From Rhodospirillales bacterium (GTDB lineage Bacteria > Pseudomonadota > Alphaproteobacteria > ATCC43930 > CGMCC-115725), in contig JAATGI010000178.1 in NCBI GenBank assembly GCA_015654725.1, forward strand, positions 1-7,672: DNA of 7,672 nt, given 5' to 3'. How positions within the stretch are numbered: the stretch's first letter is position 1; every line of letters starts with the position of its first letter. The notes under the pieces are model-generated. The model saw only the letters and a list, made by a program, of their open reading frames with translations, ran no database searches and was not told the origin of the DNA. Below are positions 1-6,037 of the stretch, piece by piece. The position numbers and the translations under genes were made by a program.

Positions 1-299
1 ACGGCCAGGTCAATTACGCCGCCGCCAAATCCGGCATCCATGGCTTCACCAAGGCGCTGGCCCAGGAAGCCGCGGGCAAGGGAGTCACGGTCAACGCCAT
101 CGCGCCCGGCTATATAGATACCGACATGGTGCGGGCAGTGCCGGCCAATGTGCTGGAAAAAATCGTGGCGCGCATTCCCGTCGGGCGGCTCGGCCATGCC
201 GAGGAAATCGCCCGCACCGTGCTGTTCCTGGTCGCCGACGAGGGCGGCTTCATCACCGGTTCGACGCTTTCGGTGAATGGCGGCCAGCATATGTATTGA
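1..299 (+). CDS. phaB: Acetoacetyl-CoA reductase PhaB, C-terminal part (5' end outside window)
   Basis: This is the last 98 codons of a short-chain dehydrogenase/reductase, read in the frame starting at base 3 and ending at TGA 297-299. The fragment opens with the catalytic Tyr-x-x-x-Lys (NYAAAK, visible residues 4-9), continues through VNAIAPGYIDTDM, which is the usual SDR strand after the active site, and ends GGFITGSTLSVNGGQHMY. That GGQHMY tail is characteristic of PhaB/PhbB, which reduces acetoacetyl-CoA to (R)-3-hydroxybutyryl-CoA with NADPH as the second step of polyhydroxybutyrate synthesis in the cytosol. The Rossmann N-terminus with the cofactor-binding glycines and the start codon lie upstream of the window. 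In many proteobacteria phaA sits just upstream, which cannot be checked here. The related alternative is FabG (3-oxoacyl-ACP reductase). The tail favours PhaB. Confidence 0.9.
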   Translation, partial: GQVNYAAAKSGIHGFTKALAQEAAGKGVTVNAIAPGYIDTDMVRAVPANVLEKIVARIPVGRLGHAEEIARTVLFLVADEGGFITGSTLSVNGGQHMY

Positions 300-303
300 T
301 GCT

Positions 304-726
304 CTAGCCGGGCTCCCAGCCCGGCGGGGCAAGCTCGAAGCCGGAAAACTCGAAGGCGGGCGTTACGGTGCAGCCCATGAGGGTCCATTCGCCGAGGCTT
401 CGCGCCGCTTGCCAAGCGTGAGGCGGCACCACGGCTTGGGGATGCTCGCCGCGCGCAAGGTCGTTGCCGAGCCGTATCCGTTCGGGCGTTTTGCCGTCCT
501 TCGCGATGCCAAGCTCCAACGCCGCGCCGGCATGCCAATGCCAGATTTCCACGGCATCGATCCGGTGCCAATGCGAGCGTTCGCCCGCTTTCAGCAGATA
601 ATAGATCGCGGTGCCGGCGCCGCGTTCGCCCGGCTTCGCCGCGCCGCGGAAGGTCTCGCGATACCAACCGCCCTCGGGATGCGGCGCGAGGCCCAGCGCG
701 GCGACGATCTCCTCGGCCCGCGCCAT
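304..726 (-). CDS. Cupin_5 (DUF985) family protein of unknown function
   Basis: A 140-residue protein that matches the DUF985/Cupin_5 family (PF06172) over its whole length, judged from remembered family motifs. The N-terminal block HPEGGWYRETFR (residues 16-27) is the family signature. It is followed by TAIYYLLKAGE and the His-rich strand SHWHRIDAVEIWHWHAG (51-67), which is the cupin motif likely to line the barrel pocket. The C-terminal block VTPAFEFSGFELAPPGW (121-137) closes the barrel. No enzymatic activity is established for the family, so I assign none. The ATG (726-724) overlaps the upstream GST stop codon as TGATG. No clear Shine-Dalgarno precedes it, so translation is probably coupled to the GST gene. 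A longer open frame continues upstream to 978, but that part lies antisense to nothing and inside the GST gene in another frame, so I start at the conserved MARAEEIV. It is the last gene of the gloB-GST-cupin operon. Confidence 0.85.
   Translation of the reverse strand: MARAEEIVAALGLAPHPEGGWYRETFRGAAKPGERGAGTAIYYLLKAGERSHWHRIDAVEIWHWHAGAALELGIAKDGKTPERIRLGNDLARGEHPQAVVPPHAWQAARSLGEWTLMGCTVTPAFEFSGFELAPPGWEPG
307..325. terminator. Perfect 8-bp hairpin at the convergent phaB/cupin 3' ends
   Basis: Bases 307-314 (GCCGGGCT) are exactly complementary to 318-325 (AGCCCGGC) around a 3-base loop. The hairpin lies 8 bases past the phaB stop and inside the last codons of the converging cupin gene. It is symmetrical, so it would form in both transcripts. 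No T-run follows on either strand, so it is not a classical intrinsic terminator. A role in slowing polymerase or protecting mRNA 3' ends is inference from position. Confidence 0.35.
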
Positions 727-1346
727 CAACCGTCGCGCGGTGCCGTGAGCTGCATCGATTTCCGCGCGCCGAATTCCTCGAACCAGGCGGCGAGCCGGCG
801 GTGGCGCATGCGCCACGCCTCGTTGGCGAAGCGGAAATCGAGATAGCCGAGCGCGCAGCCGGCGGTGACTTGCCCGATGGTCAGCGCTCCGCCCAAGGTG
901 CCGGCTTCGGTTTCGATTTCCAGGGCGGCGAGCGCGCCACGCACCCGCCGCATCTGGCTGTCGATCCAATCCCGCCAACGCATTTCCTCGGGCCGAAGAT
1001 TTTCGTAGCGCACCAGGATCGCCGCTTCGAGGAGACAGTCGGCCAGGGCCTGCTGCTTGAGTGCGATCCAGCGCTGCTTGCCCGCGGGTGGAAACAGCTT
1101 CGGCCCGTCATGGAGGCCGTCGAGATATTCGCAGATCACCGGCGAATCGTAGAGCACCTGGCCGTCATCGGTGGTGAGCGATGGCACCTTCACCAGCGGA
1201 TTTTCGCGCGCCACATCCTCGTTGGGCTTGACCGGCGAAACCGCGGTCGGAATCCGTTCGATTCGTTCGCTCAGGCCGGTTTCGAGCGCCACCACCATAA
1301 CCTTGCGCACGAACGGCGAGGCGGCGGCGAAACGTAGCTTCATCAT
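726..1346 (-). CDS. Glutathione S-transferase family protein, YibF-like
   Basis: A 206-residue soluble GST with the usual two-domain layout. The thioredoxin-like N-terminal domain (about 1-78) carries SPFVRKV at residues 10-16, where Ser10 takes the place of the catalytic Ser/Cys. The cis-proline turn is KVPSL (53-57), and the glutathione gamma-glutamyl contact is YDSPVICEYLD (66-76), with Asp67-Ser68. The helical C-terminal domain (about 85-206) contains LADCLLEAAILVRYE and GCALGYLDFRF, which resemble E. coli YibF as I remember it. The substrate is unknown; GSH conjugation or GSH-dependent reduction are family possibilities. The start is MMKLRF at 1346. Minus-strand GAGGGA (1358-1353) sits 6 bases upstream and overlaps the gloB stop codon, so translation of the two genes is closely linked. 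The second ATG (1343) is the alternative start. Confidence 0.87.
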   Translation of the reverse strand: MMKLRFAAASPFVRKVMVVALETGLSERIERIPTAVSPVKPNEDVARENPLVKVPSLTTDDGQVLYDSPVICEYLDGLHDGPKLFPPAGKQRWIALKQQALADCLLEAAILVRYENLRPEEMRWRDWIDSQMRRVRGALAALEIETEAGTLGGALTIGQVTAGCALGYLDFRFANEAWRMRHRRLAAWFEEFGARKSMQLTAPRDG

Positions 1347-1356
1347 GGCTTTTCCC

Positions 1357-2124
1357 TCAGAAAATGTCCTTGCGATGGCGAATTTCGGCGAAAGTCGCGA
1401 CCGGATCGCCGAGAGTTCCGGCGACGACTTGCAGCGCCGCCTGATCGGCGCGTAAGAACGGGTTGGTCAGCAACTCCTCGCCCATCGTGCCGGGCACGGT
1501 CGGCAGATTCTTCATACGCATGTCGTCGACGCGGCGTGCCCGGGCTTGCAACGCCGGGTTCTCGGGATCGACGGTGAGGGCGAAGCGCGCGTTGGCTTGG
1601 GTATATTCATGTCCGCAATAGACGCGGGTGTCCGGTGGCAAGGCTTTGAGCTTGCCGAGCGAGGCCCACATTTGCGCGGGCGTGCCTTCGAACAACCGCC
1701 CGCAACCCATGATGAACAAGGTGTCGCCGCAAAAGAGGGCGCGCGAATCCGGGAACCAATAGGCGATATGGCCCCGGGTATGGCCGGGTACGTCGAACGC
1801 CCTAGCCTCGTGGCCGCCAAAGCGATAGGTCTCTCCGTCCGCTACGTCGAAATCGATGCCGGGGATACGCGCGCGGTCGGCGCGCGGCCCGACGATGACG
1901 CAGCCCGTGGCCTGCTTTAGTTCGAGATTACCGCCGGTATGGTCGTGGTGATGATGCGTGTTGAGGACATGCGTCAATCGCCAGCCGGTCTCTCGCAGCG
2001 CGTCGAGCACCGGCCCCGCGACCGACGGATCGACCGCGCCGGTGGCGCCGCTCGCTTCGTCATGGAGCAGATAGACGTAATTGTCCCGCAGCACCGGTAT
2101 CTGGCGGATGACGAGTTCGGACAT
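1357..2124 (-). CDS. gloB: Hydroxyacylglutathione hydrolase (glyoxalase II)
   Basis: A full-length 255-residue metallo-beta-lactamase-fold thioesterase. It hydrolyses S-D-lactoylglutathione to D-lactate and glutathione, the second step of methylglyoxal detoxification, in the cytosol. All metal ligands are visible: THHHHDH at 56-62 (His57, His59, Asp61, His62), His115 in DVPGHTRGH, Asp134 in FCGDTLF, and His172 in YCGHEYT. The GCGRLFEGTP segment (140-149) and the C-terminal substrate-binding tail with NPFLR (221-225) and the terminal RHRKDIF are typical of GloB rather than of generic beta-lactamase-like hydrolases. The ATG at 2124-2122 is preceded by GGGGAG (minus strand, 2135-2130) at 5 bases. 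It is the first gene of the gloB-GST-cupin operon and is divergent from the methyltransferase gene, with 59 bp between the start codons. Confidence 0.95.
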   Translation of the reverse strand: MSELVIRQIPVLRDNYVYLLHDEASGATGAVDPSVAGPVLDALRETGWRLTHVLNTHHHHDHTGGNLELKQATGCVIVGPRADRARIPGIDFDVADGETYRFGGHEARAFDVPGHTRGHIAYWFPDSRALFCGDTLFIMGCGRLFEGTPAQMWASLGKLKALPPDTRVYCGHEYTQANARFALTVDPENPALQARARRVDDMRMKNLPTVPGTMGEELLTNPFLRADQAALQVVAGTLGDPVATFAEIRHRKDIF

Positions 2125-2183
2125 GGCGTCTCCCCGAGGCGCTAAGGTAATTCCTTGTCGCGTCTCATGCTACACTGTCGCGC
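2125..2183. promoter_or_regulatory. Divergent gloB / methyltransferase intergenic region
   Basis: These 59 bp must hold the promoters of both divergent units. The extended -10 toward the methyltransferase and the gloB Shine-Dalgarno (2130-2135) are the only elements I can point to. I see no convincing -35/-10 pair toward gloB and no clear operator palindrome. Confidence 0.4.
2168..2176 (+). promoter_or_regulatory. Extended -10 box for the methyltransferase gene
   Basis: TGCTACACT reads as an extended -10 (TGn followed by TACACT at 2171-2176). The usual +1 distance of about 7 bases falls on A2184, the first base of the methyltransferase ATG. No good -35 is seen at 17-18 bases, which extended -10 promoters can tolerate. 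No Shine-Dalgarno lies between 2177 and 2183. The promoter is predicted only from sequence. Confidence 0.4.
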
Positions 2184-2912
2184 ATGTTTGTTGATGTCGT
2201 CGATCTGCGCGATTTCTATGCCGGCCGGCTGGGGCAGATGGCCCGGCGCGTGTTGCGTGCACGCATTCGGCGCGTCTGGCCCGATCTTTCCGGAATGCGA
2301 GTCCTGGGGCTCGGTTATGCGACGCCCTATTTGCGGCCGTTTATCGGCGAGGCCGAGCGCGTGTTCGCGCTGATGTCCGCGTCGCAAGGCGTGTTGGCGT
2401 GGCCGCAGGGCGAAGGCAATCTGGTGGCGCTCGCCGATGAAGACGAATTGCCGCTCCAGGATTATTCGATCGATCGGGTGCTGCTGGTGCATGGGCTCGA
2501 ATTCAGCGAGCACAGCCGCGCGCTGTTGAACGAAATCTGGCGCGTGCTGGCGGGTGGCGGCCGTTTGCTGGTGCTGGTGCCGAACCGGCGCAGCCTCTGG
2601 GCGGTCAATTCGGGCACGCCGTTCGGCCAAGGCAGTCCCTATTCCCATTCGCAGCTCACGCGGTTTCTGCGCGACGCGCTGTTCACGCCCGAACTCAGCG
2701 ACGCCGCCTTGTTCGTGCCGCCGAGCCGGTCGCGCATGATCGTTCGTTCGGCCGGCGCGTGGGAGCGCATCGGTCAACGCTGGTTCAACACCTTCGGCGG
2801 CGTCGTCATGATCGAGGCCACCAAGCAGCTCTATCGCCCCGCGACCGAACGTGCGGAACGCCGTCGTCCGGTCTATGTTCCCGCCAACGCGCCCCTGGTT
2901 CCTGGCCGATAG
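2184..2912 (+). CDS. Class I SAM-dependent methyltransferase (Methyltransf_11-like), substrate unknown
   Basis: A 242-residue protein with a class I methyltransferase core. Motif I is VLGLGYATPYL (40-50), a variant of the usual GxGxG loop. The region EDELPLQDYSIDRVLLVHGLEFS (split here for reading: EDELPLQDYS at 86-95, then IDRVLLVHGLEF) matches the LPxxDxSxDxVLxxHxLE block of Methyltransf_11 proteins, and EIWRVLAGGGRLLVLVPN (117-134) is the post-motif strand. The acidic residue that normally ends the second strand and binds the SAM ribose is not obvious (FALMSASQG, 61-69), so SAM binding is likely but not certain. There is no signal peptide or membrane segment. From memory, this type of methyltransferase is often next to gloB in alphaproteobacteria. 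The target is unknown. The stop codon TAG is 7 bp before the amidohydrolase start, suggesting one transcript. Confidence 0.75.
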   Translation: MFVDVVDLRDFYAGRLGQMARRVLRARIRRVWPDLSGMRVLGLGYATPYLRPFIGEAERVFALMSASQGVLAWPQGEGNLVALADEDELPLQDYSIDRVLLVHGLEFSEHSRALLNEIWRVLAGGGRLLVLVPNRRSLWAVNSGTPFGQGSPYSHSQLTRFLRDALFTPELSDAALFVPPSRSRMIVRSAGAWERIGQRWFNTFGGVVMIEATKQLYRPATERAERRRPVYVPANAPLVPGR

Positions 2913-2916
2913 GAAG
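2911..2916 (+). promoter_or_regulatory. Ribosome binding site that fixes the amidohydrolase start
   Basis: AGGAAG overlaps the last two bases of the methyltransferase TAG stop and lies just upstream of ATG 2920-2922, with AGGA six bases from the ATG. It supports MTVPSDL as the start rather than the in-frame ATG at 2851, whose extra 23 codons lie inside the methyltransferase gene. Confidence 0.7.
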
Positions 2917-2919
2917 CCC

Positions 2920-4143
2920 ATGACCGTCCCATCCGATTTGTCCCGCCTGCTCGACGAAGCGAAACAGCTGCTTCCCGAGGCGGTAAAGCTGCGCCGCCGC
3001 ATCCATGCCCAGCCGGAGCTCGGCTTGCAAACCCCGCTGACGACGCAAGCCGTGTCGGAGAGTCTTCAGGGCCTCGATATTCAGATCGCGCGCGGGCCGT
3101 CGACAACGGGCCTGATCGTGTCGCTGGCCGGGCGGCAAGCGGGCGCGCGCACCGGCAAAACGATTCTCCTCCGCGGCGACATGGATGCCCTGCCGATGCC
3201 CGAGGACACCGGCCTGCCCTTTGCCAGCGAAATCGAAAACCGCATGCATGCTTGCGGCCATGACGCGCATACCACGATGTTGGTCGAGGCCGTGCATCTC
3301 CTGCACCGGCACCGCGACGAGTTCGCCGGCACGGTCAAGTTCATGTTTCAGCCGGGCGAGGAGGGCTATCACGGCGCCCGCTTTATGATCGAAGACGGTT
3401 TGCTCGATGCCGACCCCAAGCCCGACGCCGCCTTCGCAATGCATATTCTTCCGAATCTCCGGGCGGGCGCGCTCGCCGGAAGGGCGGGGCCGGCGATGGC
3501 ATCCGCCGATCGCTGGATGATTCTGGTGAAGGGCCGCGGCGGCCATGCCTCGGCGCCGCATGACGCGATCGATCCGGTTCCCGTCGCGTTCGAAATCGGT
3601 TTGGCGCTGCAAAGCATGGTAACCCGGCGCCACAACGTGTTCGATCCGGTGGTCGTGACCATCGCCAGGGTTTCGGCGGGCACCACCAACAATGTAATTC
3701 CCGAGGCGGTCGAACTCGAAGGCACGCTGCGCGCGACGTCACCCGGGGCGCGCCAGGCCGGGAAAGAGGGCATCGAGCGGGTCGCCAAAAATATCGCCGC
3801 TGCGCATCTTTGCACCGCCGAGGTCGAGATCGAGACCGGCTATCCGGTTACGGTCAACGATCCCGGCTTCGTCGATTTCGCCCGCAAAGTGGCGCGCGAG
3901 CTGGGCGGCGACAATGGCTATATCGAGATGCCGGCTCCGGTCATGGGCGCGGAAGATTTTTCCTATGTGCTGCAGCGCTTCCCCGGCTGCATCTTCGTGC
4001 TCGGCGTCATGCCGAAGGAGCGCGACCCGAGCGGCCATGTCGCGCCGGTTCATTCCAACCGCATGATCCTCAACGAGGACGCCATGGCGACCGGAATTGC
4101 CATGCACGCGGCCATCGCGACGCGGTTTTTGGCGGTCAGCTAG
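2920..4143 (+). CDS. M20 family metallo-amidohydrolase (hippurate hydrolase / N-acyl-amino acid amidohydrolase type)
   Basis: A 407-residue cytosolic M20D-type peptidase/amidohydrolase of normal family length with no signal peptide. Visible motifs in order: RRRIHAQPELG (25-35), LLRGDMDALPM (83-93), MHACGHDAHTTML (109-121) with metal ligands Cys112 and His114, FQPGEEGYHGA (143-153) with the catalytic/ligand pair Glu147-Glu148, AMHILPNL (173-180) with His175, the dimerisation-domain start KGRGGHASAPHDAIDP (204-219), GTTNNVIPE (254-262), MGAEDFSYVL (342-351), and the last ligand His378 in VHSN. The family removes acyl groups from N-acyl amino acids (hippurate, N-acetyl amino acids, IAA conjugates). 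Sequence alone does not fix the substrate, so I give no symbol. It follows the methyltransferase gene by 7 bp and its last 8 bp overlap the convergent metW gene. Confidence 0.9.
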   Translation: MTVPSDLSRLLDEAKQLLPEAVKLRRRIHAQPELGLQTPLTTQAVSESLQGLDIQIARGPSTTGLIVSLAGRQAGARTGKTILLRGDMDALPMPEDTGLPFASEIENRMHACGHDAHTTMLVEAVHLLHRHRDEFAGTVKFMFQPGEEGYHGARFMIEDGLLDADPKPDAAFAMHILPNLRAGALAGRAGPAMASADRWMILVKGRGGHASAPHDAIDPVPVAFEIGLALQSMVTRRHNVFDPVVVTIARVSAGTTNNVIPEAVELEGTLRATSPGARQAGKEGIERVAKNIAAAHLCTAEVEIETGYPVTVNDPGFVDFARKVARELGGDNGYIEMPAPVMGAEDFSYVLQRFPGCIFVLGVMPKERDPSGHVAPVHSNRMILNEDAMATGIAMHAAIATRFLAVS

Positions 4144-4783
4144 TTCGATCCCGCCGCAACAAGAACAGCGCCTGTTCGGCAAGAAGATTGGCGAGGCCGG
4201 CGCGGGGATTGAGGCGGAAGGGCCGCCCATGACGATCGAGCGTGAGGCTGCGCTCGACGGTGACATCCAAATCGTCGCACAGCGCCACGAAATCCATCAC
4301 CGTGCAGAAATGGATGTTCGGCGTGTCGTACCAACTGTAGGCGAGAAACGGCGTTCGCGGCATGCGGCCGTCGAGCATGAGCCCGAGGCGCATGCGCCAA
4401 TGGCCGAAATTCGGAAACGACACGATGGCGCGCCGGCCGATGCGAACGAGATTCTCCAAGACCAGGCGCGGGCGATAGGTCGCCTGCAAGGTTTGGCTCA
4501 GCACCACGTAATCGAATGACGCGGACGGATAATCTTGGAGATCGTGGTCGGCGTCGCCTTGGATCACGGAAAGGCCGTGGCGCACGCAGGCGTTGACGCC
4601 GCTTTGGCTCAGTTCCATGCCGCGCGCGTCAACTCCCTTCGACCGGGCCAGATGAGCAAGCAATTCGCCTTCGCCGCAGCCGACATCGAGAACGCGGCTG
4701 CCGTTCGGGATCATGGCCGCGACGAGTTGCAGGTCGGCGCGCAAGGAGGAAGCCGCGGCGACCGTCCCACCATCCGCGCTCAC
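4136..4783 (-). CDS. metW: Methionine biosynthesis protein MetW
   Basis: A 215-residue methyltransferase-fold protein of the MetW family. SAM-binding motif I is SRVLDVGCGEGELLAHL (29-45). Further family segments are GMELSQSGVNACVRHGL (55-71), VIQGDADHDLQDYPSASFD (73-91), YVVLSQTLQA (92-101) and SFPNFGHWRMRL (122-133), the last being strongly typical of MetW. The C-terminus carries FLAYSWYDTPNIHFCT (146-161). MetW accompanies MetX in proteobacteria and has been linked to MetX function, but its biochemical role is not fully settled. The start is GTG (4783-4781), which overlaps the metX TGA as GTGA, a standard coupling arrangement. The open frame continues far upstream but only inside metX in another frame. 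The first ATG (codon 24) would cut away the conserved LRADLQLVA segment. Its 3' end overlaps the amidohydrolase gene by 8 bp. Confidence 0.92.
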   Translation of the reverse strand: MSADGGTVAAASSLRADLQLVAAMIPNGSRVLDVGCGEGELLAHLARSKGVDARGMELSQSGVNACVRHGLSVIQGDADHDLQDYPSASFDYVVLSQTLQATYRPRLVLENLVRIGRRAIVSFPNFGHWRMRLGLMLDGRMPRTPFLAYSWYDTPNIHFCTVMDFVALCDDLDVTVERSLTLDRHGRPFRLNPRAGLANLLAEQALFLLRRDRTS

Positions 4784-5946
4784 GGAACCGCCAGGCCGCG
4801 ATGCCGCGCGCAGCCGTCGAGAAAGCCGCGCAAGGTGGCAAAGAATTCCGGTTCGTCGAGCAGAAACGCATCGTGGCCCTTGTCGGTGGCGATCTCGACG
4901 AAACTGACATTCGCGGTGACGGCGTTCAGCGCATGGACGATGGCCTTGCTCTCGGGCGTCGGATAGAGCCAGTCGCTGGTGAAGGAAATCAGGCAGAAGC
5001 GCGCCTTGGTGTCGCGCAACGCCGAAGCCAACGAGCCGCCGTGCTCGGCCGCGAGATCGAAATAATCGCAGGCACGCGTAATGTAGAGATAGGAATTGGC
5101 GTCGAAACGCTCGACGAAAATATTGCCTTGATGGCGCAAGTAACTCTCGACCTGGAAATCGGCGTCGAAGCCGTAGGTCACTTTGCGCCGATCTTGGAGG
5201 TTGCGGCCGAACTTGCGGTGCAGCGCCTGCTCGGAAAGATACGTGATATGGGCGGCCATGCGCGCGACGCTCAAGCCACGCTCCGGCCCTCTGCCGGAGG
5301 CGTAATAGTCGCCGTTGTTCCAATCGGGATCGGCCATGATCGCCTGCCGCCCGACCTCGTGAAAGGCGATGTTCTGCGCCGAATGGCGGGCCGCGCCCGC
5401 GATCGGCACGGCAGAGAACACGCGGTTCGGATAGGATGCCGTCCATTCCAGCACCTGCATGGCGCCCATCGAGCCGCCGATCACGCAAAACAACGTGTCG
5501 ATGCCGAGATGATCGATCAGCTTGACCTGCGCCCGAACCATGTCCGCGATGGTGATGACGGGGAACGTCAGACCCCAAGGCTTGCCGGTCGCCGGATTGA
5601 CCTCCATCGGCCCGGTCGAACCCATGCAGCCGCCTAGCACATTGGCGCAGACGATAAAGTAACGTTCCGTGTCCAGCACCTTGCCGGGCCCGATCACGGT
5701 GGTCCACCACCCGGTCTTGCCGGTGACGGGATGCGTCTCCGGACCGGCATATTGATCGCCGGACAGAGCATGACACACCAGAACGGCGTTCGAGCGCGCC
5801 GCGTTGAGCGCGCCGTAAGTGCGGTAGGCGACGATGTAGGACGGCAGCGAAACGCCGCAATCGAGCGCCAACGGTTCCGCGACCGTCAGCCGGTCGTGGC
5901 GTTCTTGCGGGGACGAAAAGTCGATCGTTGGCGACGTTAGGGACAA
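4780..5946 (-). CDS. metX: Homoserine O-acetyltransferase (MetX)
   Basis: A 388-residue alpha/beta-hydrolase-fold acyltransferase that transfers an acyl group from acetyl-CoA to the hydroxyl of L-homoserine, giving the substrate for direct sulfhydrylation in methionine synthesis. The catalytic triad is visible: Ser159 in GGSMGAMQVLEW (157-168), Asp325 in SDWLYP (324-329), and His358 in KGHDAFLL (356-363). CHALSGDQYAG (58-68) and NVLGGCMGSTGP (102-113) are further MetX blocks. Some MetX proteins use succinyl-CoA; the SDWLYP rather than DWRFS-like segment suggests the acetyl type, from memory only. The start is TTG (5946-5944): an in-frame TAA lies at 5967-5965, no ATG or GTG lies between, and the first internal Met is residue 108. 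No strong Shine-Dalgarno is visible, only GAAAG in a hairpin. metW follows with a 4-bp overlap. A TTGACA promoter lies upstream. Confidence 0.95.
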   Translation of the reverse strand: MSLTSPTIDFSSPQERHDRLTVAEPLALDCGVSLPSYIVAYRTYGALNAARSNAVLVCHALSGDQYAGPETHPVTGKTGWWTTVIGPGKVLDTERYFIVCANVLGGCMGSTGPMEVNPATGKPWGLTFPVITIADMVRAQVKLIDHLGIDTLFCVIGGSMGAMQVLEWTASYPNRVFSAVPIAGAARHSAQNIAFHEVGRQAIMADPDWNNGDYYASGRGPERGLSVARMAAHITYLSEQALHRKFGRNLQDRRKVTYGFDADFQVESYLRHQGNIFVERFDANSYLYITRACDYFDLAAEHGGSLASALRDTKARFCLISFTSDWLYPTPESKAIVHALNAVTANVSFVEIATDKGHDAFLLDEPEFFATLRGFLDGCARHRGLAVP

Positions 5947-5948
5947 GG

Positions 5949-5993
5949 CCGAACTTTCGGGATCTTACGGGCGCGCGCCGCGCGTCTTTCGAC
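5949..5993 (-). other. Structured 5' leader of metX
   Basis: Between the predicted metX transcription start (near 6000) and the TTG there are about 54 bases with three adjacent hairpin-forming stretches on the minus strand: GTC-GAAA-GAC (5993-5984), a GC-only stem pairing 5972-5976 with 5980-5984, and CCGA-AAGT-TCGG (5960-5949), two bases before the start codon. The first and second share base 5984 and so may exclude each other. I compared it by eye with the SAM-I, SAM-II and SAM/SAH riboswitch patterns I remember and saw no match. Regulation through this leader is inference. Confidence 0.3.
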
Positions 5994-6007
5994 AGGTGAT
6001 GCGCCGA

Positions 6008-6037
6008 TAGCTAGGAAGCAAGGATATACTATGTCAA
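6008..6037 (-). promoter_or_regulatory. Predicted sigma70-type promoter for metX
   Basis: On the minus strand, a perfect TTGACA (6037-6032) is followed after 18 bases by TAGCTA (6013-6008), giving a start near 6000 and a leader of about 54 bases to the metX TTG. The -35 is strong, the -10 weak. The -35 lies on top of the start of the opposite-strand leader ORF. Confidence 0.5.

Noticed and set aside
727..978. N-terminal extension of the cupin frame up to 978
   Set aside because: It overlaps the GST gene in another frame, its translation is Arg-rich without family similarity, and the family N-terminus begins at MARAEEIV (726).
277..1337. Plus-strand open frames of 189 and 178 codons (277-846 and 801-1337)
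   Set aside because: They lie antisense to the cupin and GST genes, have low-complexity Arg/Ala-rich translations, and show no recognisable domain. Long antisense frames are expected at this GC content.
2851..2919. Earlier ATG (2851) for the amidohydrolase
   Set aside because: It lies inside the methyltransferase gene, lacks a good ribosome binding site, and adds 23 residues not expected for M20 enzymes. AGGAAG at 2911 supports 2920.
2142..3633. Minus-strand open frames of 286 and 275 codons (2142-3002 and 2806-3633)
   Set aside because: They are antisense to the methyltransferase and amidohydrolase genes, and their His/Gln/Arg-rich translations match no family I recognise.
4801..5637. Plus-strand 278-codon frame antisense to metX
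   Set aside because: It is a shadow of metX with no recognisable motif.
4784..5860. A 574-codon frame extending metW upstream through metX, as if a fused protein
   Set aside because: The extra part is metX read in a wrong frame. MetX has a complete catalytic triad in its own frame and the GTGA junction explains the metW start.
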